Of a stretch of DNA of 64,000 nt, positions 45,606 through 62,319 are shown in pieces. Numbering within the stretch: the stretch's first letter is position 1; every line of letters starts with the position of its first letter. The position numbers were made by a program, and so were the translations under genes. The notes beneath the pieces were generated by a model. It was not told where the DNA came from. It ran no database searches and worked only from the letters and a program-made list of their open reading frames with translations. The stretch comes from Kuschelorhynchus macadamiae (taxonomy: Eukaryota > Arthropoda > Insecta > Coleoptera > Curculionidae): the NCBI GenBank assembly GCA_030620095.1, contig JAUTXW010002479.1, forward strand, positions 124,001 through 188,000, given 5' to 3'.

Positions 45606-47580
45606 CTGAGCTGGCTGTTATTCGATCACTGTTCAAGATAAATTTTATAACAACCTTTGAACAGGATCAGTCGTTTAATTGAATTTTCACGGCCACAGTC
45701 AAAACTAAATAGCTGAACTCGTTCCATAACGATTTTAGCCAAGAGATTTGTCAAAGAAAAAATGTTAAAAAAAAGGTAGGAATTTGGCTAAAAAACTAAC
45801 ATGTTGGAAGTGTTTTACGCAAAACTTGATCTTAATGTTCCTATATTTTGTCTCTTTCCCCCTTATTGATTTGGTAAAAATAAACGATTTTTTAAAGGAT
45901 ATGCATCTCAGAATACAGTAAATATTTCAATAAATCTTTATATATATGGAATTTAAATATTTATTTTCGAATAATTTATGTTAGATATTTTTTATATTTC
46001 CCTCTAATCTTTACGTAAGCCTCGCCCTTAATAATTAACTTTAAAATTTTAGGTTTTTAATAAATAACGAAGCTGAAGTGGTCGGACGGAATTATTTGGG
46101 TTTTAGGCGTACATGAAAAAGAGATGTTAGACTCGCCGCAGTAAAACGTCAAACTTTATTAGTTGTCATTTGAGTTAACCCAAATTGTAAAACGAAAATA
46201 AACAATATGCTTTTTAAACCAAACATTAGAAGGATTACTTAAATAACACAAACCCATGTTTAATGAATCTCTGAGAAATGTTTACAGGAAATCAACAATA
46301 TAGGTTCAAACTATATTTTATCAAAAGGCAAGTCATTTAATGAACTGAACGTGATTTTGAGAGGCAATAACGTATTATTAAACCAAATTGGTGGTATAAA
46401 AAATGTTTCTAATTTATTTAGCGTTACCAGGCTACAAGGAGATATGTGCAAATATCTGGTTTAGTTTGTAATATAACAGCTCATGCCCAACCATGTTTTT
46501 TATAATGGACTTGTTTCTGAACAGAAATATATTAAGGTAAGATCATGTGTTAATGAACATCTAATATGAAATTCTTATAAAAATATGGTCCAGCATCTGT
46601 AAAATTAAAACATATGTATATGACACACCAAGTTGTCGGTTGCGTACAATATTAAGTACTTATTTTAAATAGTAATGAAAAATAGGAATCGTAAAATAAT
46701 ATTTCAAATCAAACAATCTAGATAACTCCCAAAATTTAGTCCCTGACATCTTGGTGAATGACAAAATATAAATATAGCACCATAGCAATATCATAATTAG
46801 ACTTATAAATTTATCTTATTTTGTTACCGTAAAAGTGTAACGTTACAACATGAGCAGTGATTTTTTATATTAAATGGTAAAAATCATAACAATTCGTACT
46901 TGATTCGGGCAGTCGTTGCTCATTGGTACGAAAGTAGGTACAGCGTTAATATTACTTGAGGATATTAAGAGGTGTACAAATAGTAAAAAACATATATCAG
47001 ATATAATTTAAATAGATATAAAACGTGCAAAGAAAAAAATACATTTATCTACTGCTTTGTATATACAAAGTCGATTCTTCTAATTTTAAGTAACGCAAAT
47101 GTATCAATAATGTAATTTTAAGAAATTCTCGGTTGTACTACTTTGCTGCGATTCACACAACGGTTGGTGTTCACAGTTTTGCTATCAGTTCAGTTAACCT
47201 TATTATTTCTCAGTCACTTGCACCTATAGCGGCGGCGCTTCACATCTAGTACGTGCTGTTGTCATTGCAACCACGATACTCAGTTCAGTTTTAAAGGGCC
47301 TCAGCGGTATCGCATCACTTGCAGTGTTGCCAATGCGCGGGTAATTTAAGATTCATTGACGTAATCTTTTAACACAATGTTCATGTGCCTATGACATATA
47401 TCAAAATTCACTAATTTTTCAAAATTTTGGGTAAAACAGCACTGCACTCTCTTCATACCACAAGCCGCCAATGTATTTGGGTAATCTTGTGAAAACGACT
47501 GAAATCTGGTAATTAAACATTACATTACAGGATTAATGTTGTAATATGCCTCCGTATTGGATTATTCCCATCTACCTTAT

Positions 47581-47583
<3 letters not shown>
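45606..47583. other. non-coding stretch with one GC-richer pocket
   Basis: No gene. At 47120-47345 base composition is clearly higher in GC, with TATCAGTTCAGTT and GGCGGCGCTTC; it could be a promoter or 5' leader, but no downstream exon is visible before the transposon. Confidence 0.35.

Positions 47584-47652
<69 letters not shown>
47584..47652. repeat. (TA)n microsatellite, left flank of the element
   Basis: A pure alternating tract directly abutting the left terminus of the mariner-type element. Confidence 0.95.
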
Positions 47653-47657
<5 letters not shown>

Positions 47658-47709
47658 CCTTAATGACATGCTAATATTTAAGGGGGTGAACCCATTTTAA
47701 GAAAAAATC

Positions 47710-47713
<4 letters not shown>

Positions 47714-47772
<59 letters not shown>
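47714..47772. repeat. (TA)n expansion inside the left TIR
   Basis: It sits where the right arm reads CTTCATATGAACTTATG, so a CATATG seed appears to have expanded to about 29 TA units in one arm only. Confidence 0.9.
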
Positions 47773-47775
<3 letters not shown>

Positions 47776-48504
47776 TGATGATGTCCTAAACGTCTTAACT
47801 TTTGAGATACAGGGTGCTAAAGTTTTCAGAAAAAAAATTATTTTTTTTAATAACTGTGATACTACTGTAGATATCTTTATGAAATTTGGTACACGTGTTC
47901 TATGCATCAAGATGCATTTTCTAATGTACAAGCAATTTTATTCTTTTTACCAGTGGCGTCCGTACGCGTTTTGCTTAGAATATTTTTGGAGAAAAAAATG
48001 GTACGCCACTGCTTTATCTTAAAATAAAAATTATTTTTGGAATTCTCATTCATTTCTGAGCAAATTCGATCTCTTGATTTTCTTTCGGCCGACGCATAGT
48101 TTTCGCTTAAAAAAATAAAAATCGTTTTACTTCAGGGTCAAATCGTTAAAAATCTGATTAGGGTGACTGTTGTGTGGAAATCGCTTATTTATCGGGTGAA
48201 AGAAAATTATGACATCGAATGTGTTCATAAACGAAAAAGTTTTCTCGTCTGATGGTCCGTTCTTGATTAAATAATTGAGTTAAAATTGCTTCATAATATC
48301 TCAATACCAACTAATAATAATTTTTAAACCCATAAATCTAGTAGTCCTGGAATAAATTACGTTTTTACAAACGTCGATGTCAAATGACTTAAAGTAAGCT
48401 GTTGGTGTTCAAAACCATCTCAGTGTGTCATCTCTTTGGTTTTTAGTGTTTCATTGAAGTTATTGAAGTTATTTTCGCCGTTTTTTCGAATAATATCATT
48501 AAAT

Positions 48505-49578
48505 ATGGTAAATTATACGAATGCGGAAATGGCGGCAATGCATTACGCATATGGCCTCGCAGATGGTAATGCAACAGAAGCCAGACGCATTTATCAGGAA
48601 AGATATCCTAATCGTGCCTTGCCAGATAGCCGAACCTTTTCGAATATTCATCGCCGACTTAGCGAAACAGGTAGTTTCAATAAAGGTACTTCGGAAGGCA
48701 GACCTCGAACTGTCAGAACACCTGAAGTTGAGGAAGCGGTGCTGCAAGAAATCGACGAACATCCTGAGACGAGTACGAGGAAGATCGCTAGAGCTTTGAA
48801 TATTTGTCACCAAATTGTTTGGCGTATTTTAGTTGACTTTTTGTTATATCCATATCATATTCTAAGAGTACAGGCATTACTCCCCAGGGATTTCCCACAG
48901 CGTGTGAACTTCTCTCAGTGGTATCTTCAGAGTATTACACTAAATCCGCAGTTTGAGTCACAAATTTTGTTCACAGACGAAGCAACTTTTTCTAGGAATG
49001 CTATTCAAAATTTCCATAACAATCATGTGTGGGCGGAAGAAAACCCGCATGCCATAACCGAAACCCATTTTCAAGAACAATTTTCGCTTAATGTTTGGGC
49101 AGGAATTATTAGTAATCATCTCATAGGCCCATTTTTCCTACCAGGACGTCTTGATGGACGGTCTTATTTGCATTTTCTCGAAGAAGAACTACCTGGGTTG
49201 CTTGAAGATGTACCAGTTGCGTTAAGGCATCGCATATGGTACATGCACGATGGAGCACCGGCTCATTTCAGCGTAATTGTCCGAAATCATTTAGATACAG
49301 TTTATCCTGATCGTTGGATAGGTCGCGGAGGACCTCAGCAATGGCCAGCAAGATCCCCCGATCTCAATAGTTTGGATTTCTTTTTATGGGGGCACCTTAA
49401 AACTCTAGTGTACAAAACTCCCGTTAACACTGTAGAAGATTTAAGAGAGCGAATAGTTGCCTCGTGTGAAACTATACGGAATACGCCGGGAATATTTGAA
49501 CGAGTGCGCAATTCCATGCGTAGACGGGCGGAAGCATGCATATTAAGTGAAGGTGGCCACTTCCAACAATTTTTATAA
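48505..49578 (+). CDS. mariner-type DD41D transposase, apparently intact
   Basis: The protein has 357 residues from the ATG at 48505, whose MVNYTNAEMAAMHYAYGL aligns with the start of the 34.9-kb relative. An in-frame ATG 23 codons upstream (48436) adds a hydrophobic leader not seen in relatives and is rejected. Residues 1-120 are two helix-turn-helix units (RALPDSRTFSNIHRRLSE, then TSTRKIARALNICHQIVWRI) that bind the TIR ends. Catalytic blocks are ILFTDEATF, YMHDGAPAHF and ARSPDLNSLDFFLWG. With 41 residues between the second and third Asp, this fits the DD41D (rosa-like) spacing. The enzyme would cut and paste the element at TA. No stop or frameshift is seen. Activity may still be reduced by the damaged left terminus. 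Confidence 0.9.
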   Translation: MVNYTNAEMAAMHYAYGLADGNATEARRIYQERYPNRALPDSRTFSNIHRRLSETGSFNKGTSEGRPRTVRTPEVEEAVLQEIDEHPETSTRKIARALNICHQIVWRILVDFLLYPYHILRVQALLPRDFPQRVNFSQWYLQSITLNPQFESQILFTDEATFSRNAIQNFHNNHVWAEENPHAITETHFQEQFSLNVWAGIISNHLIGPFFLPGRLDGRSYLHFLEEELPGLLEDVPVALRHRIWYMHDGAPAHFSVIVRNHLDTVYPDRWIGRGGPQQWPARSPDLNSLDFFLWGHLKTLVYKTPVNTVEDLRERIVASCETIRNTPGIFERVRNSMRRRAEACILSEGGHFQQFL

Positions 49579-50280
49579 TTAATGTTAGTATTGTTAATAA
49601 TTAATAAAATTAAGCCGTTTCTGTAAACTTTGTTTTCTGCAAGCTGAAATCCCCGCTGTAATTTATTGGCACATGAAAGTTTTTTAAAAATTGTTTCCTA
49701 AAGTAATCAATCCTAAAGTAAAGTAAATCAATTACTTATTTCTAAATTAATTAATATTTATTATTAAATGAACTGAATAGCACGAAAAAAGAAAAAAAAA
49801 CGCTTTCCACACAACAGTCACCACATCAGATTTTTAACGATTTGACCCTGAAGTAAAACGATTTTTATTTTTTTAAGCGAAAACTATGCGTCGGCCGAAA
49901 GAAAATCAAGAGATCGACTTTGTTCAGAAATGAATGAGAATTCCAAAAATAATTTTTATTTTAAGATAAAGCAGTGGCGTACCATTTTTTTCTCCAAAAA
50001 TATTCTAAGCAAAACGCGTACGGACGCCACTGGTAAAAAGAATAAAATTGCTTGTACATTAGAAAATGCATCTTGATGCATAGAACACGTGTACCAAATT
50101 TCATAAAGATATCTACAGTAGTATCACAGTTATTAAAAAAAATAATTTTTTTTCTGAAAACTTTAGCACCCTGTATCTCAAAAGTTAAGACGTTTAGGAC
50201 ATAAGTTCATATGAAGATTTTTTCTTAAAATGGGTCCAAGAATCACCCCCTTAAATATTAGCATGTCATTAAGGAACATC

Positions 50281-53618
<3,338 letters not shown>

Positions 53619-54060
53619 AGACGAAACACTCTTTAAACGAACGTCGTTACCTCTGAAAGGTGTAATGGAACTATCGGAATGCTGTCTCCGTAAGTCCTAC
53701 TTTAAAGTGAAAGATAGGTTTTTACCCACACAATGATGTCCTTCCGATGGGGTCATCCCTCTCTCCTATGGTAGCTAATATTTATATGGAGTTGTTCAAA
53801 GAGCACACAATAAATAATGCTCAAATCCAGCTTAAACTTTAGCTAGGTATGTAGAATTTTTAAATCACTTAAATATCATAAGAACATGTTGTAAATTGAC
53901 AATGGGGAAAGAGGAAAATTCTTTTCTGGACCTTCTCGTTAAGCGATCTGCAGGGAGCATCAAAAGAACGCCTTACAGCAGAGTTGTAACAACTTATAAT
54001 AATACAATGCACCTTGAGGCAGAAATTGAAACCATAAAAAGAGCCAATCGGTGGCAAAAT
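53619..54060 (+). pseudogene. Penelope-like reverse transcriptase fragment
   Basis: The plus strand reads DETLFKRTSLPLKGVMELSE and CCLRKSYFKVKDRFLP, then after a frame change LPMGSSLSPMVANIYMELFK (RT motif B). The block that should hold the YVDD pair is lost. A later frame, GKEENSFLDLLVKRSAGSIK, corresponds to the FLDL region after motif C. Both ends are truncated and no GIY-YIG part remains. It resembles the 39.8-kb family in motif B (GSPLSPVVANIF). Confidence 0.75.
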
Positions 54061-54099
54061 GGTTACTTTAAAAGATTAACAAGCAATAAAATTTAAAAA

Positions 54100-54949
54100 A
54101 TTACAAAATGATAATCATACTAAGACACATTCCGATCTACAAGAAACCACACCATTTCTCGTAATACGAAAAATAAATGACAAAAAAAGGTCTTGTTTTT
54201 CGCTGATAAAGTACTGGTCCATGACTCGCGGGGTCCCCACCATATGTGGGCCCTACACCTATTCAGTAATAAACTACCGTAAAATATAGCGCAAGCTCTG
54301 TGCTGAAGGTCCTACCGACGGGGCTTGGGGCTATAGTTATAGGCTCCATAGCTCCTTTTTTAATCCAGGGCTGATGAATACATTTTGATACATTAGGTTC
54401 AAAGAGAAAATTAGAAGCAAACCATTTTGTGGAGAGATAAATCAACTTTTACGGCTAGTTGGAGAGCAAAAAATCTGAAATTTGTTATCATGCAGAATTC
54501 ATTATTTAAATCTTTTATGCCGTATTTTAAAAACTACAATTTTAAACCACTTCATCATTTTTTTAGTTTTTTTTTTGTGTTAAGATACCTATCCAACAAA
54601 TACTAATTAATATATACTTACAATTCTTAAAACCACGTCAACTTTACATCAAGCTTAGAAACTTTAAACAAGTGTAATAGTTATTTATACTATGCGGGAC
54701 GTAAGTAATAAAGTAAAATCCCATATAGTATATAACATTTTTCCCCCTCCCTGTATTGTATGTTTACAAGAAAATGCTGGATATATTTTTGGATTTTCAT
54801 TATCATTACATTCGATAGCAGTCTCAATAAATTATGAAGGCAACCGTGATCCGTTGCCAGAGCAACATAAGCAGTTTTTATTTTATCAACAACGTCAAGT
54901 TGACAATTCATAGCAAAAAGTTTGAAGATGTCGAATTGTTTGATTCTGT
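54100..54949. other. non-coding stretch
   Basis: No recognisable gene on either strand. Confidence 0.4.
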
Positions 54950-56022
54950 GTGGACAAAATGGATGTTTCAGACATAGAAGAATCAGCGAATATTGCTTGT
55001 TTATCTCTACTACCGGAAAAGTCGAAAAAAAGGTATGAAGCAGCATATAAATCCTTTAAGAATTGGTGCCAAAGCAAGACGGTTACTGCAGTCTCAGAAA
55101 CCTTGTTTTTGGCGTATTTTCACGAAAAATGTGCTATATTGGAGTCCCCATCAAGCTTATGGTGTTAGTATTCGATGTTGAAGTCCACCCTTTTTATAGA
55201 GGAAAATATAGATATTTCTAATTATCCAAAACTTCGAGCATTTTTGAAAAGAAAAAATGATGGTTATAGACCCAAAAAATCGAATGTGTTTAACAGGGAA
55301 GATGTGAATAAGTTCATGATTAAAGCCCCCGATGATATATACTTATTAATGAAGGTCGTAATGGTAATGGGAGTTGCTGGAGCGTGCCGTTCTAATGAAC
55401 TCTGTGAAATGAAAATGACCAATGTTAAAATAAGTCAAGAAGTCATAATTGTGACCATTCCTGACTCCAAAAATGGAATGTCACGTACATTTCCAGTGAC
55501 AAAAAGTGACGACACTCAGGTTTGTCATTTCAAAATAATTCAAAAGTACATTGATACAAGATCCCACATGACGACTATTAATCCGCGCTTCTTTATGCGA
55601 TATCAAAATGGAAAGTGCTTAAACCAGCCTGTCGGGAAAAATACGTTTTCGTCAATTCATGTTCAATGTATACTGGACACTCTTTTAGAAGAACGTCGGC
55701 AACTTTATTAGCCAATACTGGAGTTGATTTATTAGCTACCAAGTGACATGGTGGATGGAAATCCGCTACTATTGCGGAAAGCTACGTAGCTAAGAGCCTC
55801 AATAACAAAAAGGAAGTAGCGAGTAAAATGTTATACAATAAGACCCAGCCAGAAGTCTCTTGCAGTGCTTCAACAGTGACAGAAACATTGGTTAGAAATG
55901 AAGGATCTGTGAAGTCAGAAAATGTAATACACATCGAGAAGAAACTAGAAAACGGGTTTCCAAATTTTGTTAATAATGTGAATAATTGTAATAATTGTTC
56001 CATTAATATTAATTTCAATTAA
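54950..56022 (+). pseudogene. Crypton-like tyrosine recombinase, broken
   Basis: From the ATG at 54950: LLPEKSKKRYEAAYKSFKNW is a SAM-like core-binding start, then SETLFLAYFHEKC. A TAG at 55163-55168 interrupts SLWCYSMLKST. The catalytic domain continues: FLKRKNDGYRPKKSNVFNRE, LLMKVVMVMGVAGACRSNEL (first catalytic Arg), IVTIPDSKNGMSRTFPV and NGKCLNQPVGKNTFSS. After a one-base shift near 55670 it reads YTGHSFRRTSATLL (H-x-x-R box), then a TGA at 55744-55746 where Arg should precede HGGWKS, then AESYVA with the nucleophilic Tyr. The tail NNVNNCNNCSININFN is typical of this insect family. The Arg-His-Arg-Tyr set is thus all readable. Such enzymes rejoin DNA through a covalent Tyr link. Three lesions kill it. 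No termini were found. Confidence 0.78.
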
Positions 56023-56922
56023 TATGACCGGATTTTTGTAATATGTTGAAGAAATCAAAAACTAAAGCTACTTATAATAATTTTAGATTATTATTTCCCT
56101 AGGGATGTAAGTTGAATAACATCCTGTCGTTAAGGGCAACCAATACCTTATTGAGTAACTTTCACTTACGTCTGTCTGTCAAAGCAGTGTCAAAATACGT
56201 TGCTTACAATACAGGGGGGAGGAAAATACATTTTGTTTTTACTTTATTTATTAAGTACGAAAGGTGACTTAGACGGAATAGTCACCTAAGTGTTCCCGGC
56301 CAAAATTGACATTTCTTGAAACAAGTCGCAGAGAAAAGGGTTATTTACTAAAAGACGAAAATGTGTTGTTTATTTTATAGTTTTACATATGTGTCGAATT
56401 TTGGTCAACAATTCTAATTTTAAATTTTTGTTACTTTATCCAAGGCATTTAAATATTTTAAAAATAGTTTTAAATTTCGATTACGCTCCTAAATGAGACA
56501 GTTATGACTTTTTTGTATTAAGATATCTATTTGTTATCAAAAATATTTAAAATAATGAATATATACCTAAAATTCCCAATATCACAACAACTTTGCACCA
56601 AGCTTAACATACTTTTTATGCAGTATTTAGGTATAAGAAATTAATATTATGATGAGGTTACTAACAGAAAACCTTTTTCAGAATTTTCAAAAAACAAGAA
56701 AAAGTTAAAAAAATAAATATTGGAATTTTTGACCCAAATTTGGTATGCGTTTGTAAAATTAAAAAATAAACAATTTTTCTTAATACAACATTTTCTTATT
56801 TTTGCAAGTGAGCCCCTTTTCTGCAATTTTTTTAAAGAATTGTCAATTTTCACAGGTAACGCAAGTCACGTGATTATTTTCGAATAAGCCATTTTTCATC
56901 CTTAGTAAAGCAAAAGTTATTG

Positions 56923-56926
<4 letters not shown>
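56023..56926. other. non-coding stretch
   Basis: No gene seen. ATACAGGGGGGAGG at 56210-56223 may be a decayed mariner-type end. Confidence 0.4.

Positions 56927-56974
<48 letters not shown>
56927..56974. repeat. (TA)n microsatellite
   Basis: A pure alternating tract. Confidence 0.95.
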
Positions 56975-56975
<1 letters not shown>

Positions 56976-59584
56976 TTAGAAGAAAATAGAGAATGTAAGA
57001 TTTCTTCTATCTTAAGTTTTCTTTAATCTCTTGGGTGACATCGACTAAAGAATAAATTTCGGCACTTGTTCATACCGGAAATGACACCAGTGTGGCGTTT
57101 TGACATTTCCGTCATAATCGGAAGACGATGCCAACTAAGAAATTTTAAAATGTTAAAATAGGAAAGTGTCAAGTTTAACAATTTGGTCATTAAAAAACTT
57201 TAAATGGCCCAAAATAGCAATTTTGAGACGCCATTTTCTCCAAAACAGTTGGATTTTTATAATGGTCATGTAACATAAAATGTGATTAGAATCATCCAGT
57301 GATTTAAAAAATAAACAATATTCGGTTAAGTTGCATTTAAATAAATAAAAAGTGTATGCAGTTTTTTTCCAAATTATAATTAGTTTTCATGTCATTGAAT
57401 GTATTTTGTTTATGTCGGTTGCTTTCCTTGTAATGTCTTAAAACTAATACTGCTACAAAAAAATGTGAAATATTGCTGTCACAATTTCCGTATGAAAAAA
57501 CTGTCAAATTCGATAAACACAAACTATTAATACTTCTAAATTTTAAGCTCTATTTTTCTGAGTAATTTTCTCCTCGAAAGGAATATCTTTGTGATAATAT
57601 GAAATGCCGAAGGCCCTGAATATCCATTATTTTCAAACAAACTTTTACAAAAAGAATTTTGTTGGTGAACAATTTCGTGAAAGCTAGGAACGTAATGAAG
57701 CGCAGAAACGATTAAGGTCCTCAAAAGAAGAATTTGAAGGTGAAAACGAGTTTAAAATGTACTTCTTTGTTTACAGTAACTAAAAGAAAATCTCTTTTCT
57801 TAATTTGTTACATTCTGAAACCACGCTTATTATTTTCCCGATATTTTTACTTTTTCATTTATTAGTGCAAAGCGTTTCTAGTTTTAATTTTACAATAACG
57901 AAAAACCTATATTTCTTTTATTTGCGACCCCAAGCAAAATGTTGAATTTGACCTTTAGTAACACTTAGGTAGATAATAAATGAATTCTCAGCCAACCTTT
58001 CGAATGCCCGAAATCGTTAAATAATGAGAAGCTAATGGTACTTTCATTAACGACTTTGATTTTATTTTACACTTTTTATAAAGAGGGATTTTACATTCAG
58101 GGATATACTGAATTAAAGTGCACTTTACATAACGATCCCGTAGAAAAAATATTTTATTTCTGATTTTAATTTAAAATGTGATTAAGTATTAAGTGTCCGA
58201 CAAACACAGAATCAAATTAACAAGTTAGAGGGACCGAACAGAATGTAATAAATCCATTTTTAGTTTTTCTTTCCCTTTGCGCAGTATGCCTAAATGTGTT
58301 TTGAAATAAATCCAATGACATCAACATCATCAAACACTAAATAAACCACATTTTAATTTAGCTCCGAGCTTAAACGATTCAGTCAAAACAGAATAAATCC
58401 AGCGTTATTTTGGGTTTATTCAAAACTTGGCTAGCAGTAGCTCTACCCAAAACAGGCTTTATTATTTTAGATTTTTCTCACTTTAAAAATACATAAAAGC
58501 AATTCACTACCTCCGAAGTAGATTTCAGCTTCACATAATTTAACTTATATTTTCAAATTAAAAATAAGGCGAAAATAAAAGACTATCATTTTAGAGACGT
58601 CGAAAGTATTTAGTGGCCTTCCAGTAAGAAGAAAATAGCATTCGAAACAAACTAAAAAAATTTACTCGACCTATTTTCTATAAAACGTCTATTATAAAAT
58701 AAATATTATAAAATGGTTGGGCCTTTTGTTGTTACCAAAAATCACATGACAAAAAAAATTTCAAATTTTCTTTTGGTTTCACTTGTGTTTAATATATTTT
58801 AATAAAAACTTGTGAATATACTATTAATTAATAAACATACCAAATTTTAAGTCAGTGGATTTAATAAAACGACTAAAACCGCAGTTCATTTAAAATGGAA
58901 ACGTCTGTAGTTTTTATGCAAACCTGCCAAATTAGATATTTATTTTTAAATGTAGTTTTTGTTAACTTCTAAAAGCAATGTATTAAATAATTTACTTAAT
59001 TCCATAATTCAAAAAAACTGAAATTTGCCAAATTTCGATTTATTTAAGTTAAATATATATTTTTAGAATTAATTGTAATGAAAAAACGATTATACTCAGA
59101 AGAAAAACCAAATAATTACAAATGCATATTTTTAAACATAGAATACATTTTATTTCATACCTAAATTAAATACTTTCATGTTTATAGAGCGAAGAAAACC
59201 ATTAATAATAATCGTTTATATGGAAAAAAATGTATTAAAATAAATAAAATTTAGTTCACTTAAAAATAAAATATTTATAATTATTATATACCTTTTTTTT
59301 TGTTTAAAAATAAGCTTCTGAATTAGGTACTGGATTTTCGCTTTTTCTCTACCTCTAATATAAAAACAAATATTTAGAACCAAAAATCAAATTTTGTAGT
59401 ACATAATTTCTTTTTTCATTTCCGCTTTTTGGATCTATGGAAGCCGCTATATTTATACTTTTAAAAAAGACCTCAAAAATGCTACTTTTCTTCCAAAGTA
59501 AAAAAATATGGTTATGGGTTGTCGTTCAATGCAAATACCCAGATAAAGGGCACAATAATTTTCTTAGGTTCGTTTTTAATAAAT
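56975..59584. other. non-coding AT-rich stretch
   Basis: No recognisable gene, RNA or clean repeat. Confidence 0.4.
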
Positions 59585-60745
59585 TATTATGAATATTTTA
59601 TCCTTGTGTGTTCCCAGGTTCTACGGTATTCCCAAAATACACAAGAACAATGTACCACTTCGACTCATCGTCAGTGCAGTAGACTCGTCCACATACAAAC
59701 TAGGTAAATGTCTTTTAAACTTTTTTAATTCATTTACTAGAAAAACAGTTTCTTTTGTAAAAAACTCTGCACACTTCGTAAAAAAACTTAAGGCAATCCA
59801 ATTGGATCCCGAAGATATTTTGGTCAGTTTCAATCTAGAATCACTATAACCAAATGTTCCTGTTAACGACTCAATTTCCATTATATTAGATATATTGGAT
59901 CATAATAATCTTGATAAGAACTTAATAGTCCTACTGGAAGCTTGTCTTACATATACTTATTTCATATTTTCAGCTAATATCCGCTCCACTAAAACCAAAA
60001 CTGTTTCAGATATCTAGTACATACTTTTGTTGTTTGGCCTCCTAGATAGGATAATCTCTTCATATTTCTGGACCACCTTAAGCAACAACATCATAATATC
60101 AAGTTCACAATTGAAATGAAACGATTCCCTTTATAGATGAATGTTTTTAAAGCAAGGAAAATAGAACATTAGGACATTTTGTGTATAGAAAACCGAAGCA
60201 TACAAATAGATACTTAAATGCAAATTCCCACCACCATCAAGTACAAAAGAAATCGGTTATTAACTCCCTAGTATTAAGAGGCATTTCGATTTCTGATCAA
60301 GATTCTGTAACATCAGAAACATCGAAACTGTTCGAAGCTCTGAGACGTAACGGCTAATGCCATGAACATATTACGCGTCAATTAAAAAATATAGTAATCC
60401 AACCTCCGCGAAAGAAGAATGATAAGGAGCCACCGTTAGGTAGTGTTGTTCTTCTCTACATACATGACATTACAGACAAAATAGTCCAACACACGTACAA
60501 GCTTTAATACACATAAGAAAATCGAACAATGCTTGATATTCCCAAAAGATATTGTAGCTTTTCGAAAAGAAGGAGGCGAGCACAAGTCAGGCATAAAAGA
60601 CTGCCCGAATCTCTCCGAGCTCATTCAATATCCAGATCTCGTAAAGTAAAGATCCCTGAAGATGCATCGTACAATCGAAGGTGAAACGTCGGGTAGTAAT
60701 TCTAACATGACACGGTCTAATCACAAGAACCATGACTTAATTAAT
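59585..60745 (+). pseudogene. Penelope-like element fragment, heavily decayed
   Basis: 59619-59849 reads RFYGIPKIHKNNVPLRLIVS, then KLKAIQLDPEDILVSFNLES (RT motif A region), matching the family of the 39.8-kb copy ([20 protein letters not shown]). The rest of the RT is a string of frame changes; FVYRKPKHTNRYLNA-like sequence is readable near 60180-60220. The GIY-YIG part is missing. The 3' terminal region survives: TCTCCGAGCTCATTCA at 60611-60626, the motif CCCTGAAGATGC, then GGTGAAACGTC at 60654-60690, and CACGGTCTAATC near 60711. Confidence 0.75.
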
Positions 60746-62319
60746 CAAAACGTGATTACAGCGGAAACACACCTACAAGCCTACCATCACATCTTTTAAC
60801 TTCATATATTTTAGCTTTTTTTTGCTCATGATAGGGCGCTTAAATATATTACTTAATCCAATTATTATTCAAATCAAATATGATCTCAAACAGAATAGCT
60901 TTGGCAAAACCAACATCATTAGATAAACACGCACAAACACCAAAAACTGTTCATTGTCCAACAAGAAATTAATCATCATTTGCCTCCTACGGGAGCTCGT
61001 TATGATATATAACAGAAATGCGGTTCTTAATAACTTTTAATGCTTTGCTACCATCCCATATTCAGTCTGTCTTTGCATCACTTCAAAATACACAAGTAGC
61101 AAAGTTTCTGGCTTGAAGCTAAAATTTAAATAGATGGTATTAGTTAATGCATATACCAAAAGACGATCTAACATGAGTATGCGTAACTGTTAACCAATTC
61201 ATTTTAAATGAGATTGAAATAATTATCGAATTTCGCCCGGTTTAATGTCTGAAGTCAAAGTTTCACTACCGTTAACGAAATGTGCGCTGGTGAAGCACAT
61301 TTAGCAAGAACCACACAAAATTCGAGTTTAAATTTCTGAAATACAAAATGTTTATGCCTGGAAGTATTACCTCTAAGTCAACAATTTAGACGATCAGGAA
61401 TATTTCTTTGAGTAGTGTTTTCCTATTTTACAACTTATTAGTAGACTCAATGGTGCGCAATTAGCACCTCTTTTTTAGGAGTTAAGAAATATAGCTCTTT
61501 TTAAAAAATGGGAATATTAATACAAAATCAGTTTTAACTAAATAATGAATGCGCTTTTTTAAAAGTTTTAGCTAATTTATTTTACAAAAAAACATATGAC
61601 TTGTTTCGCCAACACTGTGGGTTTATCGGAAAAATGATCTTAAAAAAGAGTGTTACACAAATTGTAAGCATTAAATACAAATTTTAGCCTAATAAATAAG
61701 GTAACGTTTAATAATGATTTTTATGTTTGGTATTAAAAATACCTAAACCCGTTGTTACAACTGCGGATATTATACAAGTAAAACAATTGGGATTTTCATT
61801 TTAGCCCAATGAATTTAACAATGAGGAACTATTTGGGACCAATTGATTGTTTAATAATGTGTTGTTAGTTTTATAGTTTTTTTCGTTATTTTCTAGAACA
61901 TTAACTTTTTTCTTTTGCGTAAAAAGCGTTGTTTTCCTGAATTAAATGTTTCCAGTAATTGGAATTATCATTTTGTTTTCTGTAACTAAATTTGCCCTTA
62001 CTAATTCTTTTTTTTTCACAATTTTACTTCTAAATATCAGATTTATTCGGTTGTTTGATTTTCGTCTTATAGTTTTTAATGTATCTACCAAGCCGTTGTT
62101 GGTTTTAAATCAAAAGTTTTTAAAAAACTTAGTCACATTTAATGTTATTTTAACGTATAAGTGAAGTTATGAAGTTGATTATTTTCTCATGAGTGGGATA
62201 AACTAGCTGTAATGCTTTTTTATATTGTTTCGTTTCTACCACTTTTTCCATGAAATTTTCCTGATAATCGTTAATAGCTTTTGTTTTAATACATTTAATT
62301 TTCTTCATTACTTAGATGT
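60746..62319. other. non-coding stretch
   Basis: No recognisable gene; short open frames only. Confidence 0.4.

Noticed and set aside
47120..47345. GC-richer pocket that might be a host promoter
   Set aside because: No coding exon or splice structure could be tied to it.
48436..48504. Upstream ATG extending the intact transposase by 23 residues
   Set aside because: The extension is hydrophobic, absent from relatives, and the ATG at 48505 fits the family start.
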